NCBI RefSeq assembly: GCF_037572775.1
Contig: NZ_JBBHKA010000001.1
Span: 558,001-622,000, forward strand
Length of the DNA: 64,000 nucleotides
From: Ramlibacter sp. PS4R-6
Lineage (GTDB): Bacteria; Pseudomonadota; Gammaproteobacteria; Burkholderiales; Burkholderiaceae_C
Direction: 5' to 3'
Below, piece after piece: positions 18,494-26,331 of the stretch; positions within the stretch are counted from its first letter, which is position 1; every line of letters starts with the position of its first letter. Below the pieces are notes generated by a model that worked only from the letters and a program-made list of their open reading frames with translations, searched no databases and was not told where the DNA came from. A program made the translations under genes and the position numbers.

Positions 18494-18688
18494 TCAACTG
18501 CCGCTGTTGTCGTTGGCGGCGGGCTTGTCGGGGTTGTCCTGGCGCGCCGGCCGCGCCGAGTACGGGCTCAGGAATGGCCACGCATGGGCGCTGCGGGCCC
18601 GGCGTCCATCGCCATCCGGCTTGCCGTCGTTGGCGGCGGCTCGCGGGAAGGAACGGCTCGCATTGGGATCGTTCGCCAGCTGGATCAT
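18494..18688 (-). CDS. Small uncharacterised protein, 64 residues
   Basis: A 64-residue open frame starting MIQLANDPNASRSFPRAAAN and ending in an asparagine/aspartate-rich tail (KPAANDNSGS). An AAGGAG (18703-18698) lies 9 bases before the ATG at 18688. The protein is polar and probably disordered, with many Pro, Ala, Asn and Arg residues. No family is recognised. It is the first of two tandem small genes ending at a terminator, and it is divergent from the isochorismatase-like gene with 177 bp between. Confidence 0.6.
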   Translation of the reverse strand: MIQLANDPNASRSFPRAAANDGKPDGDGRRARSAHAWPFLSPYSARPARQDNPDKPAANDNSGS

Positions 18689-18865
18689 TTGGGACAACTC
18701 CTTGGGCCCCGGCGTGACTGCCTGCCGGGGAGACAAGGCAGACTCTAGGGTCCCCGGATGAGCGGCCCTGTCGGACGGCTCGGCCTCAGCTTGTAGGATT
18801 TGTCCTGCCTCAGCCGTCGGGTGTTGGCGCCCACCTCGGCCGCAGCCCGCGCCCAGAATGGCTCC

Positions 18866-19492
18866 ATGCCCCGTAGTACCCCCGACCCCGGCGCCGCCCT
18901 GGCGTCGCCGCGCCTGCCCCGCAGCCCCCGTGTCCTGTTGCTGGTGGATTTCATCAACCCGCTGAACTTCCCGGGCGCCGAGGACCTCGCCCCAGCCGCC
19001 GTCGAAGCCGCCCGGGCCACCGCGGCCCTGAAGGACAAGCTGGCCCGCGCCGGCGTGGCCACCATCTACGCCAACGACAACTACGGCGTGTGGCAGTCCG
19101 ACTTCCACAGCCTCGTCTCCACGTGCCTCGGCATGGAAGGCGCGCCCGGCGAGATCGCGAAGCTGCTGTACCCGCAGGCCGGGGACATCACCATGCTCAA
19201 GCCGCGCCATTCCGCGTTCTACGCCTCGCCGCTGGAGTTGCTGCTGACCGAGATGGAGGCGAAGGAACTCGTGATCTGCGGCCTGGCCAGCGACATGTGC
19301 GTGCAGCTCACGGCAGCCGAAGCCTTCCTGCGCGAGTACCCGTGCTGGGTGCCCGCCGATTGCCACGCGGCCGAGAGCGACGACGCGAAGGAGGCCGCGG
19401 TCGCCTACATGGCCGGCGTGCTCAAGTGCGACGTGCGGCCCTCGACCGCGCCCGCGCCGCGGCGCAAGTCGCGCGGGCGCCGCGACCTGTAG
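18866..19492 (+). CDS. Isochorismatase-family cysteine hydrolase
   Basis: A 208-residue alpha/beta hydrolase of the isochorismatase/nicotinamidase superfamily. The catalytic triad appears as D28 (LLLVDFIN), K112 (MLKPRHSAFY) and C145 (ASDMCVQLTA). Substrates in this family include isochorismate, nicotinamide and N-carbamoyl compounds; none can be chosen from sequence. An arginine-rich tail (PAPRRKSRGRRDL) follows the domain. A patatin-like gene follows 50 bp downstream on the same strand. Confidence 0.85.
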   Translation: MPRSTPDPGAALASPRLPRSPRVLLLVDFINPLNFPGAEDLAPAAVEAARATAALKDKLARAGVATIYANDNYGVWQSDFHSLVSTCLGMEGAPGEIAKLLYPQAGDITMLKPRHSAFYASPLELLLTEMEAKELVICGLASDMCVQLTAAEAFLREYPCWVPADCHAAESDDAKEAAVAYMAGVLKCDVRPSTAPAPRRKSRGRRDL

Positions 19493-19542
19493 CAAGCCCG
19501 CAGCTTCTGCTCTACCATGCCTCGCAGGAGACGAGGCTTGCA

Positions 19543-20748
19543 ATGAGCCTGGGGACCATCATCCATGCGGGCCTGGTGCGCCCGAAGCAGCCCACGCACG
19601 CCCTGGTGCTGATGGGCGGCGGCGCGCGCACGGCCTACCAGGTCGGCGTGCTGCAGGCGCTGGGCGCGATGCTGCAGCTGCAGGCGGGCGGCAGCCCCGC
19701 CTTCCCGTTCAAGGTGCTGGTCGGCACGTCCGCCGGCGCGCTCAACGTCGCCTACCTCGCCAGCACCGCCACGCACGGCCTCGAAGCCTTCGCCGAGCTG
19801 GCGAAGTTCTGGGGCCGCCTGCAGTGCGACGACGTCTATGCGCTCGACGTGCCGCCCTGGGTGCGCATCAGCCGCCTGATGACCGCGCTCACGCTGTGGC
19901 GGCGCACGCGCGGCCGCGGCGCGCTGCTGGACAACATGCCCCTGGTCGACACCTTGCACCACGCGATCTCGCTGTCGGGCATCGAGGAGTCGCTCACGTC
20001 GAAGGCGATCGACGCGGTGGCCGTCACGGCCTCCAGCTACACCAGCGGCGTGCACTGGACCTTCTGCCACACGGCGCGCGACTCGAAGCAGGAGGCGTGG
20101 ATGCGCCCCGGCCGCCGCGCCGAATTCCAGCCGCTCACCATCGAGCACCTGATGGCCTCCAGCGCCATCCCCTTCCTGTTCCCGTCCACGCCGCTGTGGG
20201 TCGACGGCCATCCCGAATACTTCGGCGACGGCTCGATGCGCCAGGTCTCGCCGCTGTCGCCCGCGATGCACCTGGGCGCGCACAAGATCCTGGTGGTGGG
20301 CGTCGGCCAGCCGCAGCGCTCGGGCCTGATCGCCGCGCCGGCCAACGGCGGCGGCCGCGGGCCCTCGCTGGGCGGCATCGCGGGCCATGCGATGGCCAGC
20401 GTCTTCCACGACACGCTGCAGGCCGACGTCGAGCAGGCGCAGCGCGTAACCAAGACCTTGCAGCAGCTGCCGCGCGAGGTGGCGGGCGTGCTGCCCTACC
20501 GCAGCGTCGAGGTGGTGTCGATCCAGCCGACGCAGTCGCTCGACGCGCTCGCGCAGCAGCATGCGCAGGACCTGCCGCGCTCGGTGCGGCGCGCCCTCGG
20601 CGGGCTGGGCGCGCTCAAGAGCGGCGGGGGCGGCGCGCTGGCCAGCTACCTCCTGTTCGAACCCGGTTTCGTGCAGGCCCTGGTCAGCCTCGGCGAGCAG
20701 GATGCGTACGCGCGAAAGAGCGAGCTGCTGGCCTTCTTCGCGGCATAA
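19543..20748 (+). CDS. Patatin-like phospholipase
   Basis: A 401-residue patatin-domain lipase with a Ser-Asp dyad. The oxyanion glycine loop is LMGGGARTAYQVG (23-35), the nucleophile S63 lies in VGTSAGALN, and the aspartate D229 in FGDGSMRQ, where the usual DGG/DGA is DGS. No signal peptide is seen, so it is probably cytoplasmic or membrane-peripheral. The ATG at 19543 is preceded by GGAGACGAGG. The second half continues beyond the patatin core with a helical region common in the long proteobacterial members. Confidence 0.88.
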   Translation: MSLGTIIHAGLVRPKQPTHALVLMGGGARTAYQVGVLQALGAMLQLQAGGSPAFPFKVLVGTSAGALNVAYLASTATHGLEAFAELAKFWGRLQCDDVYALDVPPWVRISRLMTALTLWRRTRGRGALLDNMPLVDTLHHAISLSGIEESLTSKAIDAVAVTASSYTSGVHWTFCHTARDSKQEAWMRPGRRAEFQPLTIEHLMASSAIPFLFPSTPLWVDGHPEYFGDGSMRQVSPLSPAMHLGAHKILVVGVGQPQRSGLIAAPANGGGRGPSLGGIAGHAMASVFHDTLQADVEQAQRVTKTLQQLPREVAGVLPYRSVEVVSIQPTQSLDALAQQHAQDLPRSVRRALGGLGALKSGGGGALASYLLFEPGFVQALVSLGEQDAYARKSELLAFFAA

Positions 20749-20881
20749 TCGCGGCCATCCCAACAGCGGAGAGCACTCCTTGGAAACCTACCCGAGTCGG
20801 TAGCTTTCAGCGCCCGTGAGCCGCGGCGTTGAAAGCACCTTGCCACCAACGCCACACCACTGAATCACGGAGCCCCAAAGG
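20749..20881 (+). promoter_or_regulatory. Structured 5' leader of corA
   Basis: The 133 bases between the patatin-like gene and corA can form two consecutive hairpins. CTACC/GGTAG (20788-20792, 20799-20803) is followed by a 12-bp stem, GCTTTCAGCGCC / GGCGTTGAAAGC (20803-20814, 20825-20836), with one G-U pair. This is far stronger than expected by chance and lies in the untranslated leader of a magnesium-type transporter. I cannot match it to a known riboswitch; the CACCTTGCC at 20836-20844 only vaguely recalls yybP-ykoY. Confidence 0.45.
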
Positions 20882-21871
20882 ATGCTCAACATCTTCACGC
20901 TCGCCAACGGCCGGCTCTTCCAGGAAGAGATCGAGTCGCTGGAGGAGCTCTCCAAGTTCCAGCCGATCTGGGTCGACCTCGAAGCGCCGACGCCGGAGGA
21001 GAAGCGCTGGGTCAAGCAGTACTTCGGCCTGTCCATCCCCGAAGACGCGATGGACGAGGACATCGAGGAGTCCGCCCGCTTCTACGAAGAGGACAACGGC
21101 GAGCTGCACATCCGCTCCGACTTCCTCATCGCCGACGACGCCGAGCCGCGCGCGGTGCGCGTGGCCTTCATCCTGAACCTGAAGAACGACGCGCTGCGCA
21201 GCAAGGGCGTGCTGTTCTCCATCCACGACGAGGACGTGCCCGTCTTCCGCCTGCTGCGCCTGCGCGCGCGCCGCGCCCCGGGCCTGATCGAGGACGCGAA
21301 GGACGTGCTGCTCAAGCTGTACGACGCCGACGCCGAGTACTCCGCCGACACCCTCGAGGGCATCTACGACGAGCTCGAGAAGGTGAGCAAGCAGGTGCTG
21401 TCGGCCACCGTCACCGACGAACTCGCCGGCGAGGTGCTGGGCGACATCGCGCGCCAGGAGGACCTGAACGGGCGCATCCGCCGCAACGTGATGGACACGC
21501 GCCGGGCCCTGTCGTTCATGATGCGCATCCGCATGCTGGACGCCGAGCAGTTCGAGGACGCGCGCCAGATCCTGCGCGACATCGAGTCGCTGGACAACCA
21601 CACGGCGTTCCTCTTCGACAAGATCAACTTCCTGATGGATGCGACCGTCGGTTTCATCAACATCAACCAGAACAAGATCATCAAGATCTTCTCGGTGGCC
21701 AGCGTGGCGCTGCTGCCGCCGACGCTGATAGCCAGCATCTACGGCATGAACCTGCAGTTCCCGGAGCTGCAGTTGCTCGGGCGCGCGGGCTACCCCTACG
21801 TCGTGCTGCTGATGATCGCCAGCGCGCTGGTGCCCATGTGGTACTTCCGCAAGCGCGGCTGGCTGCGCTGA
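20882..21871 (+). CDS. corA: CorA-family magnesium/cobalt transporter
   Basis: A 329-residue CorA homologue that forms pentameric channels for Mg2+. The GMN selectivity motif is at 288-290 (SIYGMNLQFP), between two C-terminal transmembrane helices (about 266-287 and 303-322). The cytoplasmic N-terminal domain is acidic (EDAMDEDIEES), as expected for divalent-ion sensing. Length is close to that of E. coli CorA (316). The start is the ATG at 20882, after the hairpin leader. It converges on the next gene with one base between the stop codons. Confidence 0.93.
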   Translation: MLNIFTLANGRLFQEEIESLEELSKFQPIWVDLEAPTPEEKRWVKQYFGLSIPEDAMDEDIEESARFYEEDNGELHIRSDFLIADDAEPRAVRVAFILNLKNDALRSKGVLFSIHDEDVPVFRLLRLRARRAPGLIEDAKDVLLKLYDADAEYSADTLEGIYDELEKVSKQVLSATVTDELAGEVLGDIARQEDLNGRIRRNVMDTRRALSFMMRIRMLDAEQFEDARQILRDIESLDNHTAFLFDKINFLMDATVGFININQNKIIKIFSVASVALLPPTLIASIYGMNLQFPELQLLGRAGYPYVVLLMIASALVPMWYFRKRGWLR

Positions 21872-21872
21872 G

Positions 21873-22532
21873 TCACTTGCGCTCGATGACGTAGGTGGCG
21901 CCGAGCGTCCACCAATGGCCGCGCGCGTCGCCGAAGCTGCGCGCGTGCGACACGTCGATGGAGAGCGACGGGTGGGGCTGCCAGCGCGCGCCGACGCGCG
22001 CCGCGCGGCCGGTCGCGTCGTTGAAGCGCTCGGCCACGAAACTCCACGCGCTTTGCGGTGTCCACTCGAGCGCCGCACCCGCGAGGTTGCGGCCCGCCGC
22101 GTGGTGCGGGATGTCGCGGCCGGCGTTGACGTGGACGGCCACCTGCGGATGGGCCTGCCACGTCACCGGCACGAGCGGCTGGAAACCGGCGTAGCGCCCG
22201 CCCTGCCAGGTCGCCGTGAGCACGATGCCCGCGGAGACAGCCGGCGCGATGTCCGTCGCCCACTTGCCCTGCGGCGAGAACGTGCGCTGCGCCGGCTCGC
22301 CCGGCAGGCCGGCGCGGTCGATGTTCACCCCCAGTTCCCAGGCGCCGACGCGGCAAGCCGGGCCCAGGTGCCACGAGGCTTGGCCGCCGCGGTACCCGTC
22401 GGCCCAGGCCTCGAACTGGCACTGGCCCCGCTCCATCAGGGCCGCGTCGTCGACCGCGTGGTGGCCGCCCGCCGCGAACGCGGGGCCGGCCATGTACAGC
22501 AGGGAAACGAGGGCGCGCGGAACGGAAGGCAT
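21873..22532 (-). CDS. Uncharacterised exported protein, possibly outer-membrane beta-barrel
   Basis: A 219-residue protein with a signal peptide (MPSVPRALVSLLYMAGPAFA, cleavage near 20-21). The mature part alternates short aromatic and polar stretches (GAWELGVNIDRAG, TATWQGGRYAGFQPLVPVTW, ARVGARWQPHPSLSIDVSHA) and ends GHWWTLGATYVIERK. That pattern suggests membrane beta-strands, but no named family is recognised. It is divergent from a two-component regulator gene, with 129 bp between starts, so it might be its target. Confidence 0.7.
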   Translation of the reverse strand: MPSVPRALVSLLYMAGPAFAAGGHHAVDDAALMERGQCQFEAWADGYRGGQASWHLGPACRVGAWELGVNIDRAGLPGEPAQRTFSPQGKWATDIAPAVSAGIVLTATWQGGRYAGFQPLVPVTWQAHPQVAVHVNAGRDIPHHAAGRNLAGAALEWTPQSAWSFVAERFNDATGRAARVGARWQPHPSLSIDVSHARSFGDARGHWWTLGATYVIERK

Positions 22533-22661
22533 GCCGCGTTTATAGCTTCCGCCCGTGGCGTATCCTTGTCGCGCGGCGGGCCCGAGGCTGACCTTGCGCT
22601 GACCGCGGCGCTTCGCAATACCCCGGACCGCGCGCGGCGCGCACCTTCGGACAATCGCACC

Positions 22662-23351
22662 ATGCGCATCCTCCTCGTTGAAGACGACGCCGTGCTGAAC
22701 GACCTGATGTCGCGCAGCCTCGCCGCCGCCGGCCACCGCGTCGACCTCGCCACGAACCTGGAGGACGCCGCGCACCGCTGGCGCGTCCAGGCTTTCGACG
22801 CCGTGCTGCTGGACCTGAACCTGCCGCATTCCGCGCACGAACGCAGCGGCCTGGGCAGCGGCCTCACTGTCCTGCGCGGCGCGCGCGCGCGCGGCGACCG
22901 CACACCGGTGCTGGTCCTCACCGCGCGCGATCGCACCGAGGAACGCATCGCCGGCCTCGACGCCGGCGCGGACGACTACCTGGGCAAGCCCTTCGACCTG
23001 GGCGAGGTCGAGGCGCGGCTGCGCGCGCTGGTGCGCCGCTCGCGCGGCACCGACGACCGCGTCGAGGTCGGCCAGCTAGTCTTGGACCGGCAGGCGCGCC
23101 GCTTCTTCCTCGCGAGCCAGCCCTGGGACCTGCCCGCGCGCGAATTCGAGGTGCTGCACGAGCTGATGACGCCGCCCGGCCGCGTCGTGAGCAAGCGCGA
23201 GCTGTCGCTCAAGCTCTCCGACGGCGAGGATGCGCTCGGCGACAACGCGCTGGAGGCCTTCATCTCGCGGCTGCGGCGCAAGCTCGCCGGCTCGGGCGCG
23301 GCCATCCGCACGCTGCGCGGCCTGGGCTACGTGCTCGAGGACGAGGGGTGA
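22662..23351 (+). CDS. OmpR-family response regulator
   Basis: A 229-residue regulator with an N-terminal receiver (acidic D8/D9, phospho-acceptor D51 in LLDLNLP, K109 in LGKPFD) and a C-terminal winged-helix DNA-binding domain (about 130-225, DNALEAFISRLRRKL then LRGLGYVLE). It is of the QseB/TctD type. The stop overlaps the GTG start of the sensor kinase (GTGA), so the two are translationally coupled. The signal sensed is unknown. Confidence 0.93.
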   Translation: MRILLVEDDAVLNDLMSRSLAAAGHRVDLATNLEDAAHRWRVQAFDAVLLDLNLPHSAHERSGLGSGLTVLRGARARGDRTPVLVLTARDRTEERIAGLDAGADDYLGKPFDLGEVEARLRALVRRSRGTDDRVEVGQLVLDRQARRFFLASQPWDLPAREFEVLHELMTPPGRVVSKRELSLKLSDGEDALGDNALEAFISRLRRKLAGSGAAIRTLRGLGYVLEDEG

Positions 23352-24727
23352 ACGGCGGCAAGCCCAGCCTGAGGCGCCGCATCGCGCAGCACGTGCTCGT
23401 GCCGCTGGTGGTGACCTGGGCGCTGGGCGCGGCGGTGGCGCTGGGCATCGCCGAGCACTTCGTCGGGCGCGCTTTCGACCGCGCGCTGCTGGACGATGCC
23501 TATGCGCTCGCGTCGCACGTGCGCGCGGCCGGCAACAACACCTCGCTGGTGCTGACGCGCGAGGAGATGAACACGCTGCTCTTCGACCAGAGCGAGGCCA
23601 TGTACTTCGCGGTCCGGCGCGCGGACGGCACCGTCGCCGCCGGCAACGCGCAGCTGCCCGCGGCGCAGCTCGCAGCCCCCGGCGAGCACGAGTTCGCAAA
23701 CATCGAGATCGACGGCCGGCGCGTCCGCGCCGTGAGCCTGCGCACGCACCAGCCCGAACCCTTCACCGTCGTCATCGGCCAGACCACGCGCAGCCGCACG
23801 CAGCTGCTGGCCCAGTTGCTCGCGTTCTCGGCACTGCCGCAGGCCGTGCTGCTGGCGCTGCTGGCGTGGTGGCTGCGCCGCCGCATCCAGGACGACATGG
23901 CGCCGCTCGCCACACTGCACGATGCGATCGAGCGGCGCGGGCCGGCCGACCTCGCGCCCCTGCCACCGGAGGCGAAGGGCGCCAGCACGCGCGACGTCGA
24001 GCGCATCGCGCAAGCCATCGACGCGCTGCTGCAGCGGGTGCAGCAGAGCCTGCAGGAACAGCGCGAGTTCGCGGGCAACGTCGCGCACGAGCTGCGCACG
24101 CCGCTCGCCGGCATCCGCGCGCAGGCCACCTTCGCGTTGGCGCAAGGCGATGCCGCCGTGTGGCGCGAGCAGCTCGAAGGCATCGCGCAGGCCGAGCAGC
24201 GCGCCAGCCGCCTCGTCGACCAGCTGCTGGCGCTGGCACGCGCCGGCGAAGGGCGTGAAGGCCTTGCGCTGGCGCCCATCGCACTGCAGGCACTGGTGCG
24301 CGAGGTGCTGCTGCGCTTCATGCCGCGCGCGCGCGCGGCGGGCGTGGACCTGGGCGGCGAAGGGCTGGACGACGAAGCCATCGTGAACGGGGACCGCGCG
24401 CTCATCGAGGGCCTGCTGGGCAACCTGATCGACAACGCGCTGCGCTACGGCAGCGGCGCCGCGCAGCCGCACATCACGGTCGCCGTCGGCACGCGCGCCG
24501 GCGGCATCGAGCTGTCGGTGGCGGACAACGGCGCGGGGCTGCCATCGACCGATGCCGAGCAGCTGAAGAAGCGCTGGGCGCAAGGCGACGGCGCGCGCCG
24601 CGTCGGCGAAGGCGCAGGCCTGGGGCTGTCGATCGTCGAGCGCTACGCCGAGCTGCTGGGCGCACGCTTCACGCTGGCCAACGGCGAAGGCGGCGGCGTG
24701 CGCGCGGCGGTGCTCTTCACCCGCTGA
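23348..24727 (+). CDS. Sensor histidine kinase (QseC/TctE-like, 2CSK_N type)
   Basis: A 459-residue membrane sensor. Transmembrane helices lie at about 14-38 and 152-177, flanking a periplasmic domain of about 110 residues that resembles the two-component sensor kinase N-terminal domain. The phospho-acceptor is H247 in NVAHELRTPLAGI. ATP-binding boxes are NLIDNALRYG, VADNGAGLP and GAGLGLSIVERY. The start is a GTG at 23348, overlapping the regulator stop. It is the partner of the response regulator upstream. Confidence 0.93.
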   Translation: MNGGKPSLRRRIAQHVLVPLVVTWALGAAVALGIAEHFVGRAFDRALLDDAYALASHVRAAGNNTSLVLTREEMNTLLFDQSEAMYFAVRRADGTVAAGNAQLPAAQLAAPGEHEFANIEIDGRRVRAVSLRTHQPEPFTVVIGQTTRSRTQLLAQLLAFSALPQAVLLALLAWWLRRRIQDDMAPLATLHDAIERRGPADLAPLPPEAKGASTRDVERIAQAIDALLQRVQQSLQEQREFAGNVAHELRTPLAGIRAQATFALAQGDAAVWREQLEGIAQAEQRASRLVDQLLALARAGEGREGLALAPIALQALVREVLLRFMPRARAAGVDLGGEGLDDEAIVNGDRALIEGLLGNLIDNALRYGSGAAQPHITVAVGTRAGGIELSVADNGAGLPSTDAEQLKKRWAQGDGARRVGEGAGLGLSIVERYAELLGARFTLANGEGGGVRAAVLFTR

Positions 24728-24729
24728 AG

Positions 24730-25425
24730 TCAGCGCGCCAGCAAGGCCTGCACGATCGCCGCCGAGTGGCGGCTGGCCACCTCGCGGATGAAGCTCACGA
24801 AGTCGCCGGCGGCCGCATCGCCGGCGCGGTCGGACACCGTGCGCACCGCCGCGAAAGGCACGCCGAAGTCGCGGCACACCTGCGCGATCGCCGCGCCCTC
24901 CATCTCCACCGCCAGCGCGTCGGGCAGGGCCTGTTGCAGGAGGCGGCTCTCGGCGCTGGTGGCGACGAAGCGGTCGCCGCTCACGACCAGCCCACGGTGC
25001 ACGCGCGTGCCCGGCAGCGCGCGGGCCACGGCGGCCGCGAGTTCGCCGGTGAGCGCGGCGTCGGTGGCGAAGCGGTCGGTACCGTACAGCGGCACTTCCC
25101 ACCGCGGGAAGATGGGCGAGGCGTCGAGGTCGTGCTGCAGGAAGGCGTCGGCGACCACCACGTCGCCGCGCTGCACCGCCGGTGCCAGCCCGCCGGCCAC
25201 GCCCGTGAACACGATGCGGTCGACGCGAAAGCGCTCGATGAGCAGCGTCGCCGTCGTCGCCGCGGCGACCTTGCCGATGCGCGACAGCACCGCGACGACT
25301 TCCCGGCCGTGCAGGTGCCCGTCGTAGAAATCGCGGCCCGCCACCGTGACCTTGTGCTCGTCGGGCAGGAGCGCGAGCACCGAGGCCAGCTCCTCGTGCA
25401 TCGCCGAGACGATGGCGGTGCGCAT
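24730..25425 (-). CDS. mtnN: 5'-methylthioadenosine/S-adenosylhomocysteine nucleosidase
   Basis: Cleaves adenine from MTA and SAH, recycling methionine-cycle by-products. The 231-residue sequence begins TAIVSAMHEELASVLALL with the catalytic acidic pair, has FTGVAGGLAPAVQRGDVVV, and carries the ligand glutamate in LAVEMEGAAIAQVC and the catalytic aspartate in RTVSDRAGD. Length is normal. It converges on the kinase gene (2 bp apart) and lies 5 bp after the PEP-mutase-family gene on the same strand. Confidence 0.93.
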   Translation of the reverse strand: MRTAIVSAMHEELASVLALLPDEHKVTVAGRDFYDGHLHGREVVAVLSRIGKVAAATTATLLIERFRVDRIVFTGVAGGLAPAVQRGDVVVADAFLQHDLDASPIFPRWEVPLYGTDRFATDAALTGELAAAVARALPGTRVHRGLVVSGDRFVATSAESRLLQQALPDALAVEMEGAAIAQVCRDFGVPFAAVRTVSDRAGDAAAGDFVSFIREVASRHSAAIVQALLAR

Positions 25426-25430
25426 GCGCG

Positions 25431-26261
25431 TCAGCCGCCGCGCATCAGCTGGTTGAGTTCGAGGCCGGACGCCGCCTGCGCGAAGCCGTCGAAGCGGCCT
25501 TCACCCGCGATCTGCTGCGCCGTGCGCATGAAGCCGCCCCAGGCCGAGCGCGCCAGCGCGCCGCCCACGCTGATGCGGCGCACGCCCAGCGCCTTCGCAT
25601 CGGCCAGCGTCAGCTCGGTGGGAAAGCCGATGAGCAGGTTGACGGGCTTGGGCGCGACGGCCTTCACCACGGCCTCGATCTGCTCGCGCGTCTTGACGCC
25701 CGGCGCGTAGAGGCAATCGGCGCCGGCCTCCGAATACGCTTTCAGGCGTGCGATGGCATCGTCGAGGTCGGGGCGGCCCACGATGAAGTTCTCGGCGCGG
25801 CCGACGAGCATCGTTTCGGTGCCGCTCTCGTCGATGGCGCGGCGCGCGGCGCGCATGCGCTGCACGCTGGTCGCGACATCGCGCAGCGGAGCGTTCGCAT
25901 CGCCCGTCGAATCCTCGATGGAGATGCCGGCCACGCCCGTATCGATGGCACGGCGGACATTGCGCGCCACGCCTTCCGCATCTTGGGCATGCCCGCCTTC
26001 GAAGTCCGCATTGACGGGCAGGTTCGTCGCTTCGGCCATCTCCCGCAGGTGCACCAGGACCTCATCGACCGTCATCTGCCCGTCGGCCTTGCCATGCCGC
26101 CACGCCACGCCCGAGCTTGTGGTGGCCAGCGCCTGGAACCCGAGCTTCTCGAGGTACTTGGCGCTGCCCACGTCCCACGGGTTCGGGATGACGAAGCAGC
26201 CGGTTTCGTGCAGTTGCCGGAATGCGCGCCGGCGCGCGGCGATGTCGGTGCTGGAGCTCAT
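25431..26261 (-). CDS. Isocitrate lyase/PEP mutase family protein
   Basis: A 276-residue TIM-barrel protein of the ICL/PEP-mutase superfamily. It begins with the usual GCFVIPNPWDVGSAKYLEK. Mg2+-binding acidic residues are in NADFEGGHAQ and ISIEDSTGD. The residues after GRAENFIVG fit the oxaloacetate decarboxylase/2-methylisocitrate lyase-like group, but the CxxC/KCGH motif of true isocitrate lyases is missing. The substrate cannot be assigned. The ATG at 26261 precedes MSSSTDIAARRRAFRQ. It probably shares a transcript with mtnN. Confidence 0.82.
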   Translation of the reverse strand: MSSSTDIAARRRAFRQLHETGCFVIPNPWDVGSAKYLEKLGFQALATTSSGVAWRHGKADGQMTVDEVLVHLREMAEATNLPVNADFEGGHAQDAEGVARNVRRAIDTGVAGISIEDSTGDANAPLRDVATSVQRMRAARRAIDESGTETMLVGRAENFIVGRPDLDDAIARLKAYSEAGADCLYAPGVKTREQIEAVVKAVAPKPVNLLIGFPTELTLADAKALGVRRISVGGALARSAWGGFMRTAQQIAGEGRFDGFAQAASGLELNQLMRGG

Positions 26262-26284
26262 GCACGCATTCTGCTCCGTCAATG

Positions 26285-26310
26285 AAAAAAGGCCGGCGAG
26301 GCCGGCCTTT
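26285..26310 (-). terminator. Intrinsic terminator after dppA
   Basis: GGCCGGC (26291-26297) and GCCGGCC (26301-26307) with loop GAG form a stem flanked by A-runs and T-runs. On the minus strand six Ts follow (26290-26285). It closes the fadD-dppBCDFA run. Confidence 0.8.
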
Positions 26311-26331
26311 CCTGCTGACACGACGTTCGCG

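Noticed and set aside
20749-20881. Glycine, TPP or yybP-ykoY riboswitch before corA
   Set aside because: Only short look-alike words are present; the conserved cores of these classes are missing. The leader is reported as an unassigned structure instead.
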